NCBI GenBank assembly: GCA_037974335.1
Contig: CM075760.1
Location: forward strand, 24,103,538-24,167,537
Reading direction: 5' to 3'
Source of the DNA: Prionace glauca
Lineage: Eukaryota > Chordata > Chondrichthyes > Carcharhiniformes > Carcharhinidae
DNA: 64,000 nt
Shown: in pieces, positions 42,572 to 53,849 of the stretch
Layout: the number at the start of each line of letters is the position of its first letter
Position numbering within the stretch: position 1 is the first letter of the stretch
Program-made: the position numbers and the translations under genes
The notes under the pieces: generated by a model
The model's input: only the letters and a program-made list of their open reading frames with translations
What the model was told of the DNA's origin: nothing
Database searches by the model: none

Positions 42572-42872
42572 CTCATGCAGAAAGAAGCCATTCAGTTCAT
42601 CAAGCCTGCACTGACAATCCCACCTCAGTCCCAGCCCTATAACCCACATATTTACCCTGCTGATTCCCCTGACACGAAGGAGCATTGCCAATCAACCTAA
42701 CCTACACGTCTTTGGAGTGTGCGAGGAAACTGGAGCACCCAGAGGAAACCCAAGCAAACATGGGGAGAACATGCAGACTCCGCACAGGCAGTGATCCAAG
42801 CTGGGAATCAAACCTGGGTACCTGGTGCTGTGAGGCAGCAGTGCTACCACTGTACCATCGTGCTGCCCTATA
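42572..42872 (-). repeat. tRNA-SINE (type 1)
   Basis: CAAGCCTGCACTGACAATCC, GAACATGCAGACTCCGCACA, GGCAGCAGTGCTACCACTGT; head at the right end. Confidence 0.7.
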
Positions 42873-42879
42873 TTTATGT

Positions 42880-43905
42880 TAAACCAGGCTGTGTCTCAGC
42901 TTATGTTACATTAGACAATTGCTCTATTCTACATTTAACTCTCCTTATTAATAATTAGGCAAAACATCTGTTTAGATCATAGGAGGCCCAGGCTTTATAC
43001 CACTGAAGACCAAATCTCTGTTATACTTCATAGGGATCTCTCTTAGTTACCGTTACATTAGATTTTGCATCAGCTTATATTAGACTAGATATTCTCTATT
43101 AAAACTGCACCAGACCACATCTCAGTTTTAACTTGACATTGACCCTTTCTCACTACTGCTGCATTCAATCATATTTCTCACTGCAAATAGGTCTGATTGC
43201 TTATACCTGAATTTAACTTGACCATTTCTATATTGCATCTGTTGTAATAACTAACAAGGTCAAGGAAGTCATGTGATGAAAGAAGTCACTTTGTTTTCTG
43301 TATTAACCACATATATTAATCAAATTACTGTATGATGAGTAACCAGTCATGAAACAGATGATTGTACAATTGATGAACCTTGATTAAGTTAGAAATAATG
43401 AATCAATAATCATATTGGAAAGACTGGATTTTCATTCAAAACTTAAGTTGAATTATTACATGTCTCTCTGTGAAAGAAACGGCAATTTCAGACAAACTGT
43501 TCTAATAATGAAGGATCCCTGATAAAGGTCCCGAGGAATGGTACATTATAATCTTTAGTTTGATCCAGTGGATAGCAAAATACTTCAAAATCAAGAGATT
43601 TTAGCTCTCTTGTATTCTTGTCTGATGTACCAAGGCTGGGTGGCCACTGTGCCTAAGAACTAATTGGATTAACCCGAGCAGCAGCTAGAGGTAATTATTA
43701 ACTGAGGAGAAGCTTGACTCTGACACAGGGTGCTGGCCACTCAGGGGTTAAAAGCCAGGGCTCTGTAATGATTTGTTGCTGGCTGATTACTGAAGACACT
43801 CACTCGAGGCAAGATTCACACGTCCATTTCAGCAAGTGGGACTGTGTCTGAGACAGAGTTTTGAGAGTGGAATGCTGTGATGGATTAACACCTAGATAAA
43901 GTTGC
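42880..43905. other. AT-rich intergenic stretch, nothing recognised
   Basis: No frame of note and no repeat that I can name. Confidence 0.35.
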
Positions 43906-43911
43906 AAAAGT

Positions 43912-44110
43912 CATTGTCTGATTTGATTTATTATCGTCAATGTATTAACATACAGTGAAAAGTATTGTTTCTTGTGTGCCGTACAGAGAAAGGGTACCTT
44001 ACGTCGAGGAGAGGATGCAGAATACAGTGTTACAGTCATAAGAGTCAGAATAAAGTTTTAGAAGCGTGGAACGAGTAGAAGATAGAATTAGAGGGTTTGC
44101 TGGGCACAGC
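43912..44110 (-). mobile_element. L2-like LINE 3' end
   Basis: TTGATTTATTATCGTCAATG then ACAGTGAAAAGTATTGTTTC, as at 57,065-57,180. Confidence 0.6.
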
Positions 44111-44281
44111 TTGCAAGAAGTCGCCACACTCCAGCATCATCTTGGTAATTTCCCTGGATTGATATGCAAACATCTTTCCTTTAATAATCATTTTAATGTT
44201 AATTTAATGTTCTAAAACTAATTATCTAAAGAATCCTGACCTGCCTTAATTAAGTCTTGTTTGAATATGCATTTTCTTTTC

Positions 44282-44430
44282 ATGGAGTGTGGATGTCACC
44301 GACTAGGCCAGTATTTTTATTGTCTATTCCTAATTGCCCTTGAGGTGGTGGTGAGCTGCCCTTCCTGAAACGCTGCAGTCCCTGTGGTTTGAGGTACACT
44401 CGCAGTGTTAGAGAAGAATTTACTTAATCA
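44282..44430 (-). mobile_element. Non-LTR retrotransposon 3' end (same family as 31,146)
   Basis: TCCTAATTGCCCTTGAGG and GGTGGTGAGCTGCCCTTCCT. Confidence 0.55.
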
Positions 44431-44649
44431 TTCGCAGATTGGGGTGACTGAGATTAGTTGTGTTACTGATGAGAAAATCAGAGTACAATCAGATAACACA
44501 GTGGGAAAGACAAAGAATCTACTCTGATGCATTTTAATCAAGCTGATTTTGCATTTATTCAGAATATTGCACTGCAGCCCAGTTCAAGGAGTTATTAACA
44601 TCAGTAGAAACAAACTCCAACTGTCAGAACTGAAATATAGAAAATTAAC

Positions 44650-44900
44650 TGAACAGCAGGAGGCCATTCAGCCCATCATGTCTGTGCTGGCTTGAAAAGT
44701 ACTGTCCAGTTTCATCCTATTTTCCAGCTCTTAATCTGTCCCTCTGTTGCTGCAGAATCTGAACTGTGTATCTAAGTTCCTGTTTAACGTGAGGAGGGTT
44801 TCTGCCTCTCCCGTCCTTTCAGGCAGTGAGTTCCAGATCCCCATGATTCTCCAGGTGAAATGATTTCTTCACTAACCCTCCTAATTCTTCAACCCTTTAT
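44650..44900 (-). mobile_element. CR1-type LINE tail, decayed
   Basis: CAGCAGGAGGCCATTCAGCC then GGCAGTGAGTTCCAGATCCC. Confidence 0.5.
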
Positions 44901-45064
44901 TCGCTGGATTTGAAAATTGAACAGATTGTAATTATATTAAAAATTTGCCAACTGGCTTCAGCTTTCTGCCACACAAGCTTTACTTAACATATACTTTTAT
45001 AATTGATTAATCTGGTGACCAGAACTGTGCTCAGTACTCTAGCTTACTCGAACTAGCATTTTAT

Positions 45065-45180
45065 AAATATAAACAGAATATGTTGGGTAACCTCAGCAGG
45101 TCTGGCAGCATCTGTGTGGAGAAACAGAGTTAATTTTTGGATCTAAATGATCCTTCGACAGAACATTTTACAAAGCATTT
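45065..45180. repeat. Short repeat of the GCAGCATCTG family
   Basis: CAGCAGGTCTGGCAGCATCT then GATCCTTCGACAGAACA. Confidence 0.5.
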
Positions 45181-45182
45181 TA

Positions 45183-46060
45183 GAAACATAGAAAATAGGT
45201 GCAGGAGTAGGCTGTTCAGCCTTTTGAGCCTGCACCACCATTCAATATGATCATGGTAGATCATGCACTTTCCCACTTTCTCTCCATACCCCTTGTCCCT
45301 TTAGTCACATCCAGCTCCCTCTTGAACATAGTTAACAAATTGGCCCCAACAGCTTTCTGTGGTACAGAATTCCACAGGTTCACAACAGGAAGTTCTTTCT
45401 CATCTGTCTCAGATTGTAACCCCTATTTCTGGACTTCCCCAACATTGGGAACATGTTGGGACAGCATCCAGCCTGTCTAGTCCCATCAGGATTTTAAATA
45501 TTTCTACGAGAGCCCTTCTCATTCTAAATTCCAGTGAGTAAAAGTCCAGTCGATCCAGTCTCTCTTCATAAGTCAGTCCTGCCATTCCAGGAATCAGTCT
45601 AGTGAACCTTAGCTGGACTCCCTCAGTAACAAGAATGTCCTTCCTCAGACTAGGAGACCAAAACACACACAATACTCAAGGTGTGGCTTCACAAAGGCCC
45701 TGTACAACTGAGCAAAACAATCTTACTCCTATACTCAAATCCTCTTGCTATGAAGGCCAGCATGCCATTAGCTGTCCTCAATGCCTGCTGTACCTGCATG
45801 CCAACCTTCAGTAACTGTCCCATCATGACACCCAGCTCACACTGCACTTCCCCTTTTCCTAAACTGCCACCATTCAGATAATAATCTTTCTTCCTGTTTT
45901 TGCCACCAAAGTTGATAACCTCACATTTATCCACATTATTTTGCATTTGCCCACTCAGCCTGTTCAAGTCACCCTGTAGTCTCTTAGGATCCTCCTCACA
46001 GCACACACTGCCACCCAGCTTAGTGTCATCTGAAAACTGGAGATATTGCATTCAATTCCT
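45183..46060 (-). mobile_element. CR1-type LINE fragment
   Basis: The minus strand shows FSDDTKLGG (FADD box), DKCEVINFGGKNRKKDYYLN and RFTRLIPGMAGLTYEERLDR, in two frames. Older than subfamily A. Confidence 0.7.
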
Positions 46061-46139
46061 TCATCCAAATTATTAATGTATATTACGGACAGTTGGGGTT
46101 ACAGCACTGACCGCTTCCTTACCCACTAGTCACTGCTTG

Positions 46140-46665
46140 TCACTCTGAAAAGGATCCATTTATTCCCACTCTCTGCTTCAGTTTGAGCATAATCTCCCTA
46201 CTCTTATAAACTAGTCTTTGGCCAAATGTCTTCCTGACCACCTGATTGAGAAACTTATCAGCCTTGATTGAACGGCAGAGCAGACTCAATGGGCTGAATG
46301 GCCTAATTCTGCTCCTACATCTGATGGTCTTATGATCTACCTGTCCAGCCTCCTTCATAGATGCCTGGATGTTGACTCCAGGTTCTCTCTGATCCTCTAT
46401 AATTCTCAGCATCATCCCCTTTATTGTTCATTCCCTTGTCTTGTCTAATGTCCCAAATTCATTCTCTCTCACTGCTCCAGATTGAATTCCATGAGCCATT
46501 TTTCTGCCCATCTGACCAGCCCACTGATATCTTCCTGCAGTCCACGGCTTTCTTCTGGATTGTTAAACACAAATACAATTGTTGTATCATCTGCAAACTG
46601 AATCATGACCCTTACATTTAAGTCTAAGTCATTGATATATATCACAAAACTGTGGAACCTCATTG
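46140..46665 (-). mobile_element. CR1-type LINE fragments
   Basis: The minus strand of 46,469-46,663 reads FVIYINDLDLNVRVMIQFAD then DTTIVF (FADD box). A short plus-strand CR1 tail (GGGCTGAATGGCCTAATTCT) sits at 46,255-46,345. Confidence 0.6.
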
Positions 46666-46734
46666 GTAACCAGACACTATTCAGTCCTGGATGTGATTAA
46701 CAGCAGCAATAACAGCAGAATCCAACCCCTGCTG

Positions 46735-47829
46735 TCACCTGTGAACTTGCTGGTGTTTCAGCAGGTTGTTTGACTGAGCGAATCCCTTCCCACACATGGA
46801 ACAGTTGAACGGCCTTTCCCCAGTGTGAACTCGCTGGTGTTTCAGCAGATTCTGTTTACTTTTAAATCTCTTCTCACAATCAGAACATTCAAAGGGTCTC
46901 TGATCAGTGTGAACAAGTTGGTGTGTAGTCAGGTGGGATGACTGAGTGAATCTCTTGCCGCACAGGAGGCATGTGTGAGGTCTCTCTCCCGTGTGAACTC
47001 GCCGGTGTATCAGAAGGTCGGATGTGTCAATGAATTCCTGACAACACACAGGGCAGGTGAACGGCCTCTCCCCAGTGTGAACTCGACGGTGTCTCAGAAG
47101 GTGAGCTAATCGAGTGAATCCCTTCCCACAGAGAGAGCAGGTGAATGGCCTCTCCCCCGTGTGAGTGTGCTGGTGTTTCAGAAGATCCTTTTTGCTTTTA
47201 AATGTTTTCTCACATTCAGAACAATTGATAGGTCTCTGATCAGTGTGAACAAATCGGTGTTTCAGGAGCTGCGATGAACAAGTGAATCCCTTCCCACACA
47301 CGGGGCAGATGAACGGCCTCTCCCCAGTGTGAGTGCGTTGATGAATCAGTAAATCCTTTCTGCTTTTAAAGTTCTTCTCACAGTCAGAACATTTAAATGG
47401 TCTCTGATCAGTGTGAACACTTTGGTGTGTCAGGAGGTGGGATGACTGAGTGAATCCCTTACCACACACGTTGCAGATGAACGGCCTCTCCCCAGTGTGA
47501 GTGCGTTGGTGAATCAATAAATCCTTTCTGCTTTTAAAGCTCTTCTCACAATCAGAACATCTAAATGGTCTCTGATCAGAGTGAACCTGGTGGTGAGTCC
47601 GGAGGTTTGATAAGGCATTAAATCCCTTCCCACATTGAAGACAGGTGAATGGTCTCTCACCAGTATGGACGTGCTGGTGTGTGTACAGGCTGGATGACTG
47701 AGTGAATCCCTTCCCACACACAGAGCAGGTGAATGGTCTCTCCCCAGTGTGAATACGTCGATGGGTTTCCAATTCAGATGGGTAATTGAATCCCGTCCCA
47801 CAGTCCGCACATTTCCACGGTTTCTCCAT
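46735..47829 (-). CDS. C2H2 zinc-finger protein, 13 fingers, two alternating finger types
   Basis: ATG at 47,829, 364 residues, exactly thirteen 28-residue fingers ending HQQVHR. First finger KCADCGT ... [11 protein letters not shown]. Five fingers (4, 6, 8, 10 in part, 12) are unlike the rest: fingers 4, 6, 8 and 12 have linker DQRPF or DQRPI, CSDCEK or CSECEK and helix KSRKDLLIH, KSKKDLLKH or KSKQNLLKH, and they alternate with normal SVCGKGF-type fingers, giving a 56-residue period. Lys/Arg-Lys-Asp helices repeated every second finger suggest a repeated or GC-rich target, or spacer fingers; this is inference. The ATG adjoins a 125-bp LINE tail (47,831-47,955). The last exon starts near 48,288 (CCTTTTCCAG). 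Pairs head-to-head with 52,041 across P6. Confidence 0.88.
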   Translation of the reverse strand: MEKPWKCADCGTGFNYPSELETHRRIHTGERPFTCSVCGKGFTQSSSLYTHQHVHTGERPFTCLQCGKGFNALSNLRTHHQVHSDQRPFRCSDCEKSFKSRKDLLIHQRTHTGERPFICNVCGKGFTQSSHLLTHQSVHTDQRPFKCSDCEKNFKSRKDLLIHQRTHTGERPFICPVCGKGFTCSSQLLKHRFVHTDQRPINCSECEKTFKSKKDLLKHQHTHTGERPFTCSLCGKGFTRLAHLLRHRRVHTGERPFTCPVCCQEFIDTSDLLIHRRVHTGERPHTCLLCGKRFTQSSHLTTHQLVHTDQRPFECSDCEKRFKSKQNLLKHQRVHTGERPFNCSMCGKGFAQSNNLLKHQQVHR

Positions 47830-47830
47830 G

Positions 47831-47955
47831 ATTATTGACAGGCTATCGGGTGTAGGCGGAATGCAGATTTGAGCTCACTATCAGATTAGCCATGATGTTA
47901 TTAAATGACGGAACTGGCCTGTGGGGCCGAATGGCCTATTGCTGCTCCTTGTTCA
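47831..47955 (+). mobile_element. CR1 tail inserted at a ZNF start codon
   Basis: CATG occurs on both sides (47,827-47,830 and 47,956-47,959). Between them is a CR1 3' end (GGCCGAATGGCCTATTGCTG). Paralogues read CTCCATGGTGCAGG without a break here. Confidence 0.75.
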
Positions 47956-48289
47956 CATGGTGCAGGTGTCCTCATGTCTCTCCAGGTTATACAATCAGTT
48001 GAAACCAGGTTCACACAAAAAACACGAGTACGGTGTCCAGCTGATGTAAATGTGTTTTTTTTCACACTGTGTAACTGGTTAAAGATCTGCTCCAGCTGTG
48101 GAAAAATAACAGATGTCTGTGTCTCGGGGCTTTTCCAGTCACAATGATGTTGAGTAATTTCCCAAAGACAAAATAGGCAAACATTTCTCCTTCCACATTC
48201 ATAGGCCTTTGATATTCAGATCCTGAAGAATTGTGTGACACTGTCAGATCCCAAGATATTTGGCTTGAATCGCCCGTCTGCAGATATTC

Positions 48290-49080
48290 TGGAAAAGGAG
48301 TTTACATTGAATTATTTTGAATATACTAGACACAAATAAACCATTCAGTTTAATTCTTTATATATGACACAGCTTCTCCCATCCCATATACCTCATCTCA
48401 GCCATTCAGTTGATTTTTCTATTTCTTTTTCTCTTGTGCGCTTCTCCCATTTCCGTTTGAAACAATCTCAGCACTTTCCTCAACTCATTTCTGTGGTAAT
48501 TCTCAACCTGTGAGTGAGCAAATTTGTCCTTATTGCCTTCCTGGATTTATTAGTAACTATCTAGTATTTATGACTCTTTGTTTATTGATTGCTCCTCCTT
48601 TTAGATTCTGTCACAAATGGAAGCATTCTTTCCACATTTCCCCTGTCCGAGGCACTGATAATTTTAAAGACTTGTATCAGGTCACTGCTCTACAGGAAAA
48701 AACTTCAATCCATTTAATTTTTCCTGAAAGCTGTAATCTCTGTTTACAAAAACCATCACAACCAATGCAGAATATAAATTACAGAGAGACAAATATTTCT
48801 ATTGGGGTTGAGTTTTCTGTGTAAATCGTCAACTTGTAACTGTATGTAAAAACAGTTTTAAAAATCAGCCCACAATAGAAATGCTGAACAGACTCTTTCC
48901 TCCACTCCCAGTTTTCTCCCTCCCTCTCCTCTATCTGGGTTCAGTTCTCCAGTTCTTGTCTGCAAACTGACAATAAAACCGATGGGTCTTATTGGGGGTG
49001 TTGGGTCCTCCAGGGGGTGTTTGTGAATCCTCCCAGGGTTTCCTTCCTTCCCAGAGATCAGAGTCCTCATTGATTTGAGG
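48290..49080. other. Leader intron of the 47.8-kb gene with decayed CR1
   Basis: 48,380-48,760 resembles a very worn minus-strand CR1 piece; the rest shows nothing recognised. Confidence 0.35.
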
Positions 49081-49153
49081 CCAAAGTGTAACCTCTTATT
49101 TACTGACCCCCTCCCCCATCCTCTGATGTGAACCATCCTCCAGTGGCTGAGCC

Positions 49154-49300
49154 AGGATGGGGCCGTTAACCTGGGCCTGTTGCCAGGAGGGAGAGAGGGA
49201 GCAGCCCCGAAGCTACAAACCAGGGAGCTGACAATGATTCTGAAGGGTTTGCGGATCCACAAAGTGTTTCCAGACCCTCCCCAATATCCAGCCGCTGGTT
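49154..49300 (-). repeat. P6 left inverted-repeat arm (first exon of minus gene)
   Basis: AAAGTGTTTCCAGACCC and GGGGCCGTTAACCTGGGCC pair, reversed, with 49,541-49,668. About 130-145 bp, with small indels. Confidence 0.75.
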
Positions 49301-50000
49301 CCAGCGCCTCCCCCTCCGCTGCTGCAATGTTCGCTCCACATTCACCGGGTTTCTTCTGAGTGTTGGTCTCCAGCCCCGCCCCTCATTCACTCCGATTGGT
49401 TGGAGGACCAGCCCCGCCCCCTCTTCTTATTGGTCCGGAGCTGCCGTCAATCAGCCCCTGGGTATTGTTATGTGGAGCATGCGCAGTGTCATTGCTGTCC
49501 TTGGCGCTTGTTTGTCCCGGAGAAGCGGAGTCAGCGTTAGGCGGTGGCTGGGCGGGTCTGGAAACACTTTGTGGATCCGCTTCAGAATCATTGTCAGCCG
49601 CCTGGTTTGCAGCTGCGGGGCTTCTCCCTCCCTCCCGGGAACAGGCCCAGGTTAACGGCCCCATCCTGGTTTGGGAGCTGGAGCATGCGCAGTGCCTGGA
49701 GACAGACGGTCAGGAGCTCGAGCGAGCGGGTTTTAAATGGAGATTTTTACAAAGACCGAGTGTGGTCCAGAGCCCGAAATAAAACCAGAAATATAAATGG
49801 ACTTGGTGGGTGGTTGCTGAGGCTTTATAAACACCCGGCGTCAACTACAAACTCTCAATCTGCGAAGAAAATTCCTCGGGCCTTCTGAAGTTTCAGGCCC
49901 GAGTTCACATCCGCCATCTTTGTCGGAAGCCAGGTACTGCAAAGCGCATGCGCATCCGCCATCTTTATTCCGGTAAATTGGAACAGCGCATGCGCAGCCA
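49300..50000. promoter_or_regulatory. Bidirectional promoter P6
   Basis: The core between the arms (49,300-49,540) holds CCAAT boxes (CGATTGGTTGG near 49,391; TTATTGGTCC near 49,429), GC box CCCCGCCCC and NRF1-like GCATGCGCAG near 49,478. Right of the arms are further sites: GCATGCGCAG near 49,683, GCGCATGCGCA near 49,945 and 49,985, and YY1-like CCGCCATCTTT near 49,911 and 49,956. It has little in common with P1-P4, matching the divergence of this gene pair. Confidence 0.65.
49541..49668 (+). repeat. P6 right inverted-repeat arm (first exon of plus gene)
   Basis: GGTCTGGAAACACTTTGTGG to CAGGTTAACGGCCCCATCCT, the reverse complement of the left arm. Confidence 0.75.
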
Positions 50001-50152
50001 CGGTAGTTCTTGAGGGTGAAACCAAATGAATAACCCACAGGGGACAAAAAATCAGAGACAGAGTTTGTTATTAAGTCAATCCATTGTTGTAAAATCGGAA
50101 GTTAGGATTATAGCCAACAACAACTTATATTCATAAAATACCATTAATATCA

Positions 50153-51098
50153 GGATGGTTTGCACTGCTGCCTCAGAGCTCCAGGTACTCTGGTTCGGTT
50201 CTAGTCTTAGGTCACTGTCTGCAGAGTTTGCACGTTATCCCTGTGACTGTGTGGGTTTCACCTGTACGTTCTGGTTTCCTCCCACCATCCAAAGATGTGA
50301 TGCTTAGGGGGATTGGCCATGTTACATTGCCTCTTCGTGTACAAAGATTTGATTTAATTTGATTGTCACATGTATTAACAGTGAAAATTATTGTTTCTTG
50401 CACGTTGCACAGGCCAAACCATTCATAGACAAAGACATGAGAGAGTGCAGAATATAGTCATGTTTAGGGTGTAGATCAACTTAATGCAAGGTAAGTCTGA
50501 AGCAGCAGGGAAGAAGCTGTTCTTGAGTCGGTCGATACGTGACCTCAGACTTTTGTATCTTTTTTCAAAGGGAGAAAGTGGTAAAGAGGATGTCCGGGGT
50601 ATGCGGGGTCCTTAATTATGCTGGCTGCTTTGCCGAGGCAGTGGGAAGTGTAGACAGAGTCAATGGATGGGAGGCTGGTTTGTGTGATGGATTGGGCTAC
50701 ATTCATGATCTTTTGTAGATCTTTCCAGTCTTGGGTAGAACAAGAGCCACACCAAGCTGCGATACAACCAGAAAAAATGCTTTCTATGGTGCATCTGTAA
50801 AAGATGTGCGTTGATGTGCTTTCTTAACTATAGTGTCGGCATGGGGAAATCAAGACAGGTTGTTGGTAATCAGGACACCTAAAAATTTGAAGTTCTCGAC
50901 GCTTTCTACTTCATTCCTGTTGATGTAAATAGGGGTATGTTCTCCTTTACGCACTGCTTTAAGATGTGCATGTAAGGGGGATTAGTGGGGTAAAAATGTG
51001 GGTTACAGGTATAGATCAGGGGGAAAATATTCAGAAAGTCAATGCAGACTTGATGGGCCAAATGATTTCCTTCTGCATTCTAGGAATTCTTTGAGAAT
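50153..51098 (+). repeat. tRNA-SINE (type 1) split by an L2-like LINE
   Basis: The SINE head and body (CACTGCTGCCTCAGAGCTCC) end near 50,346. The tail (AGGGGGATTAGTGGGGTAAA, CAGACTTGATGGGCCAAATG) resumes at 50,962. Confidence 0.7.
50346..50960 (-). mobile_element. L2-like LINE 3' part inside a SINE
   Basis: GATTGTCACATGTATTAACA tail, then TATGCTGGCTGCTTTGCCGA and TTTCTACTTCATTCCTGTTG; matches 57,062-57,560 and 58,680-58,850. Confidence 0.7.
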
Positions 51099-51285
51099 TC
51101 ATCCCTGCGCACTGAAGGTCTGGTCACTAATGTTGGAGTGATTAAAATAGGGAATGTGCAGGAAGCCAGAATCGGAGCAATATTAGAGGTGATTCCAGAG
51201 ATAGGGGGGAACTGGCATTGCAGTGATTTGTACAAATTAGTTGTAAGGATGCATGAAAAATATGCAACATTTCATTTGGATCTCA

Positions 51286-51598
51286 TGGAATCCTACAGTG
51301 CAGAAGGAGGCCATCCAGTCCATCGAGTCTGCACTGAACACAGTCCCATGCAGGCCCTATCCCCATTACCCCATGCATTTACCTTAGCTAGACCCCCTGA
51401 CACTAAGGGGTAATTTAGCATAGCCAATCCACCTAAAACACACATCTTTGGACTCTGGGAAGAAATTGGAGCACCCAAAGGAAACCCATGCAGACACAGG
51501 GAGAATATGTAACTTACAGACATATAGTGATCCAAGCTGGGAATCAAACGCAGGTACCTGGTGCTGTGATGCAGCAGTGCTAACCACTGTGCTGCCTT
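51286..51598 (-). repeat. tRNA-SINE (type 1), full length
   Basis: CCTACAGTGCAGAAGGAGGC at left, AATCAAACGCAGGTACC in the B-box region, GCTAACCACTGTGCTGCC head at right. It sits just before the 52.0-kb gene's leader. Confidence 0.75.
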
Positions 51599-52040
51599 TT
51601 CCCCAGGGAGGAGGGAGTACTGGGAGAGAGGTTTACTGTTTTTGGGAACAACAGCAGAAAAGATATTGTTTCAAAATTAGATTTATCTGATCAGAATTTC
51701 TGTGCTGGACTGACAGTAGTTTTGTAAACTCCTTTTACAGGATATTTGAAGGAGAAGATTTACAGTCAGAAAAATGGAATCAAGATTTAACAGTCACTCG
51801 ATTCACCAGCACCTGAACACTATCAGCCTTTTAACATGGAGTGCAGGAAAAAATTTCAACATCAATGTGACTGGAAAAGCACTGAGACACACATATAACC
51901 GAGTGAGAGTTTTCCAATGAACTGACTGTGGAAAGAGCTTTAACCAGTTACACAGCCTGAAAAAAGATCACACCATTCACGGCAATGTGAATCTGTGCAT
52001 GTGTTCTTTGTGCGGACAAAGCTTCAACTAATCACCCAAT

Positions 52041-52574
52041 ATGGAGAGACATGATGATGTTGACATCATAGAGAAACCATGGATGTGTGGGGACTGTGGG
52101 AAAGCATTCACTTGCCCATCCAAACTGGAAACTCATCGACGCAGCCACACTGGGGAGAGACCCTTCACCTGCCCTGTGTGTTGGAAGGAATTTACTCAAT
52201 CATCCTGTCTAATATTACACCAGTGAGTTCACGCTGGAGAGAGACCATACACTTGCTCTGTTTGTGGCAAGGGATTCATCCAGATGTATAACCTGCAATT
52301 ACACCGGAGAGTTCACACCGGGGAGAGGCCGTTCACCTGCTCCATGTGTGGGAAGCGATTCATTAATTCATCCAACCTTGTGACACACCAGCGAATTCAC
52401 AGTGAGGAGAGGCTATTCAGCTGCACTGACTGTGGAAAGAGCTTCAGACATTCATCCAGCCTCAAAGCACATCAGCGACTTCACACTGGGGAGAGACCAT
52501 TCACCTGCTCAGAGTGTGGGAAGGGATTCACCACCTCCTCCCACCTGGTGACACACCAGCGACTTCATGAGTGA
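52041..52574 (+). pseudogene. C2H2 zinc-finger gene, 6 fingers, one in-frame TGA
   Basis: ATG at 52,041 ([14 protein letters not shown]); the usual family Met before EKPW is Ile here, so the start lies ten codons upstream. First finger MCGDCGK ... [11 protein letters not shown]. In finger 2 the Arg of HQRVH is a TGA (52,224-52,226), the expected result of a CpG change from CGA. Fingers 3-6 continue in the same frame to TGA at 52,574 (HQRLHE). All other zinc ligands are intact, so loss is recent or incomplete. The last exon starts at 51,741 after CCTTTTACAG. The leader has a finger relic (KSFNQLHSLKKDHTIHG) and then TAA where the paralogues have TGA. Head-to-head partner of 47,829 across P6. 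Shortest array in the window. Confidence 0.82.
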
Positions 52575-52854
52575 GTGCAGGGAGTGGATTCAGCTGTAGC
52601 TGCTGCTGTTAATCACATCCAGGAGTGAGCCACATTCATTCTGAAAGTTGAGGTTTGTTTCTGCTGATGTTACTAATCCCTGTAGGTGGGCTGCAGCTTA
52701 ATATTCTCGATCGAGAGCTGATTGCGTTTTGGGGGTTGCAGTTTCTCTTTAAGAACTGCTGTCTGTGATCTTTTCCCATCATTCAGGAACTCTCATCACA
52801 TTCTTTACGGTACAGAAAGAGCCATTCAGCCCATCAAGTCTGCACTGGCTCACT

Positions 52855-53165
52855 GAAAGAACAAAATCAGCCCGAGAAACAGGCCCTTCAGCCCAACCAG
52901 CCTGCTCCACCATCTCAACACCACCAGTCCCCCTACTCCACCCATGACCCCTGTCTAATGTTTTATGGCCATCCAGAGTGAGGGAATCTGATTTAGGGAT
53001 AATTTATTCCTGCCAATCAGGCTAATAGCACATCTTTGAGGTGTGGGAGGAAACCGGAGCACCCGGAGAAAACCCACGCAAGCACGGGGAGAATGCACAA
53101 ACTCCCACAGACACCGGCCCAAATCCATGTGTCTGCACAGCAATCAGCGATAGTCACTGAGCTGT
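52855..53165 (-). repeat. tRNA-SINE variant (type 1b)
   Basis: GAGAAACAGGCCCTTCAGCC, GTGTGGGAGGAAACCGGAGC, GCACGGGGAGAATGCACAAA; the same family as 59,985-60,298 reversed. Confidence 0.6.
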
Positions 53166-53329
53166 CGTCTTGCCCAGTATCTGGTCCAGTTTAGGCACAC
53201 ACTAACGACATGAAGCACTAGGCCAATCTCGAACAACCAAGAGCAGCCCCAGTACGACCCATCACGTGTATGCCCCTCGTTGGACACAAGGTGGATTGAC
53301 TTAAAACATGTGAATGGAAAGAGCCTAAT

Positions 53330-53650
53330 TCCACCCCCCTGCCATAACCCCTGTAACCTTGCACATTCTTTCTTTTCAGATAATCCAATTCTCTTTTGAG
53401 TATCTTGATCAAACTTGCCTCCACTGCCCTCACAGGAAGTTTATTCCAGATTCCAACCACCCTCTCAGTGAAAATAATTTTTCTCAGATCACTTTGACTC
53501 TGTTTTCCCCATTAAAGTAGGTCTGTGTCCTCTGGTTCTTGATGTTCTCTTGGTGGGAATATTTTCTCACTATTTCATCTGCCCAACTCCTCAGGATCTT
53601 GAATACCTCGATCAATCTCCTCTCGACCATCTTCATTCAGACAATTTACA
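53330..53650 (-). mobile_element. CR1-type LINE fragment
   Basis: The minus strand reads VGIWNKLPVRAVEASLIKIL then NVQGYRGYGRG. Confidence 0.6.
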
Positions 53651-53849
53651 TTTATTTCTTCTGATAATAATCTCTGTATCTGGGCAAGAGTTTCATATCC
53701 TGATGTCTGTTAAATAAATCAGCTTTGTTTCAAACACATGGTGTGTCAAATTCTTGATTTCTCCAGGATAAGAGATTAATTGATGTCCCATTCTTTTCTC
53801 CTTTCTAACTCTAGATTATTTCAGACTTTCAGTTACACTCATTTTTTTA

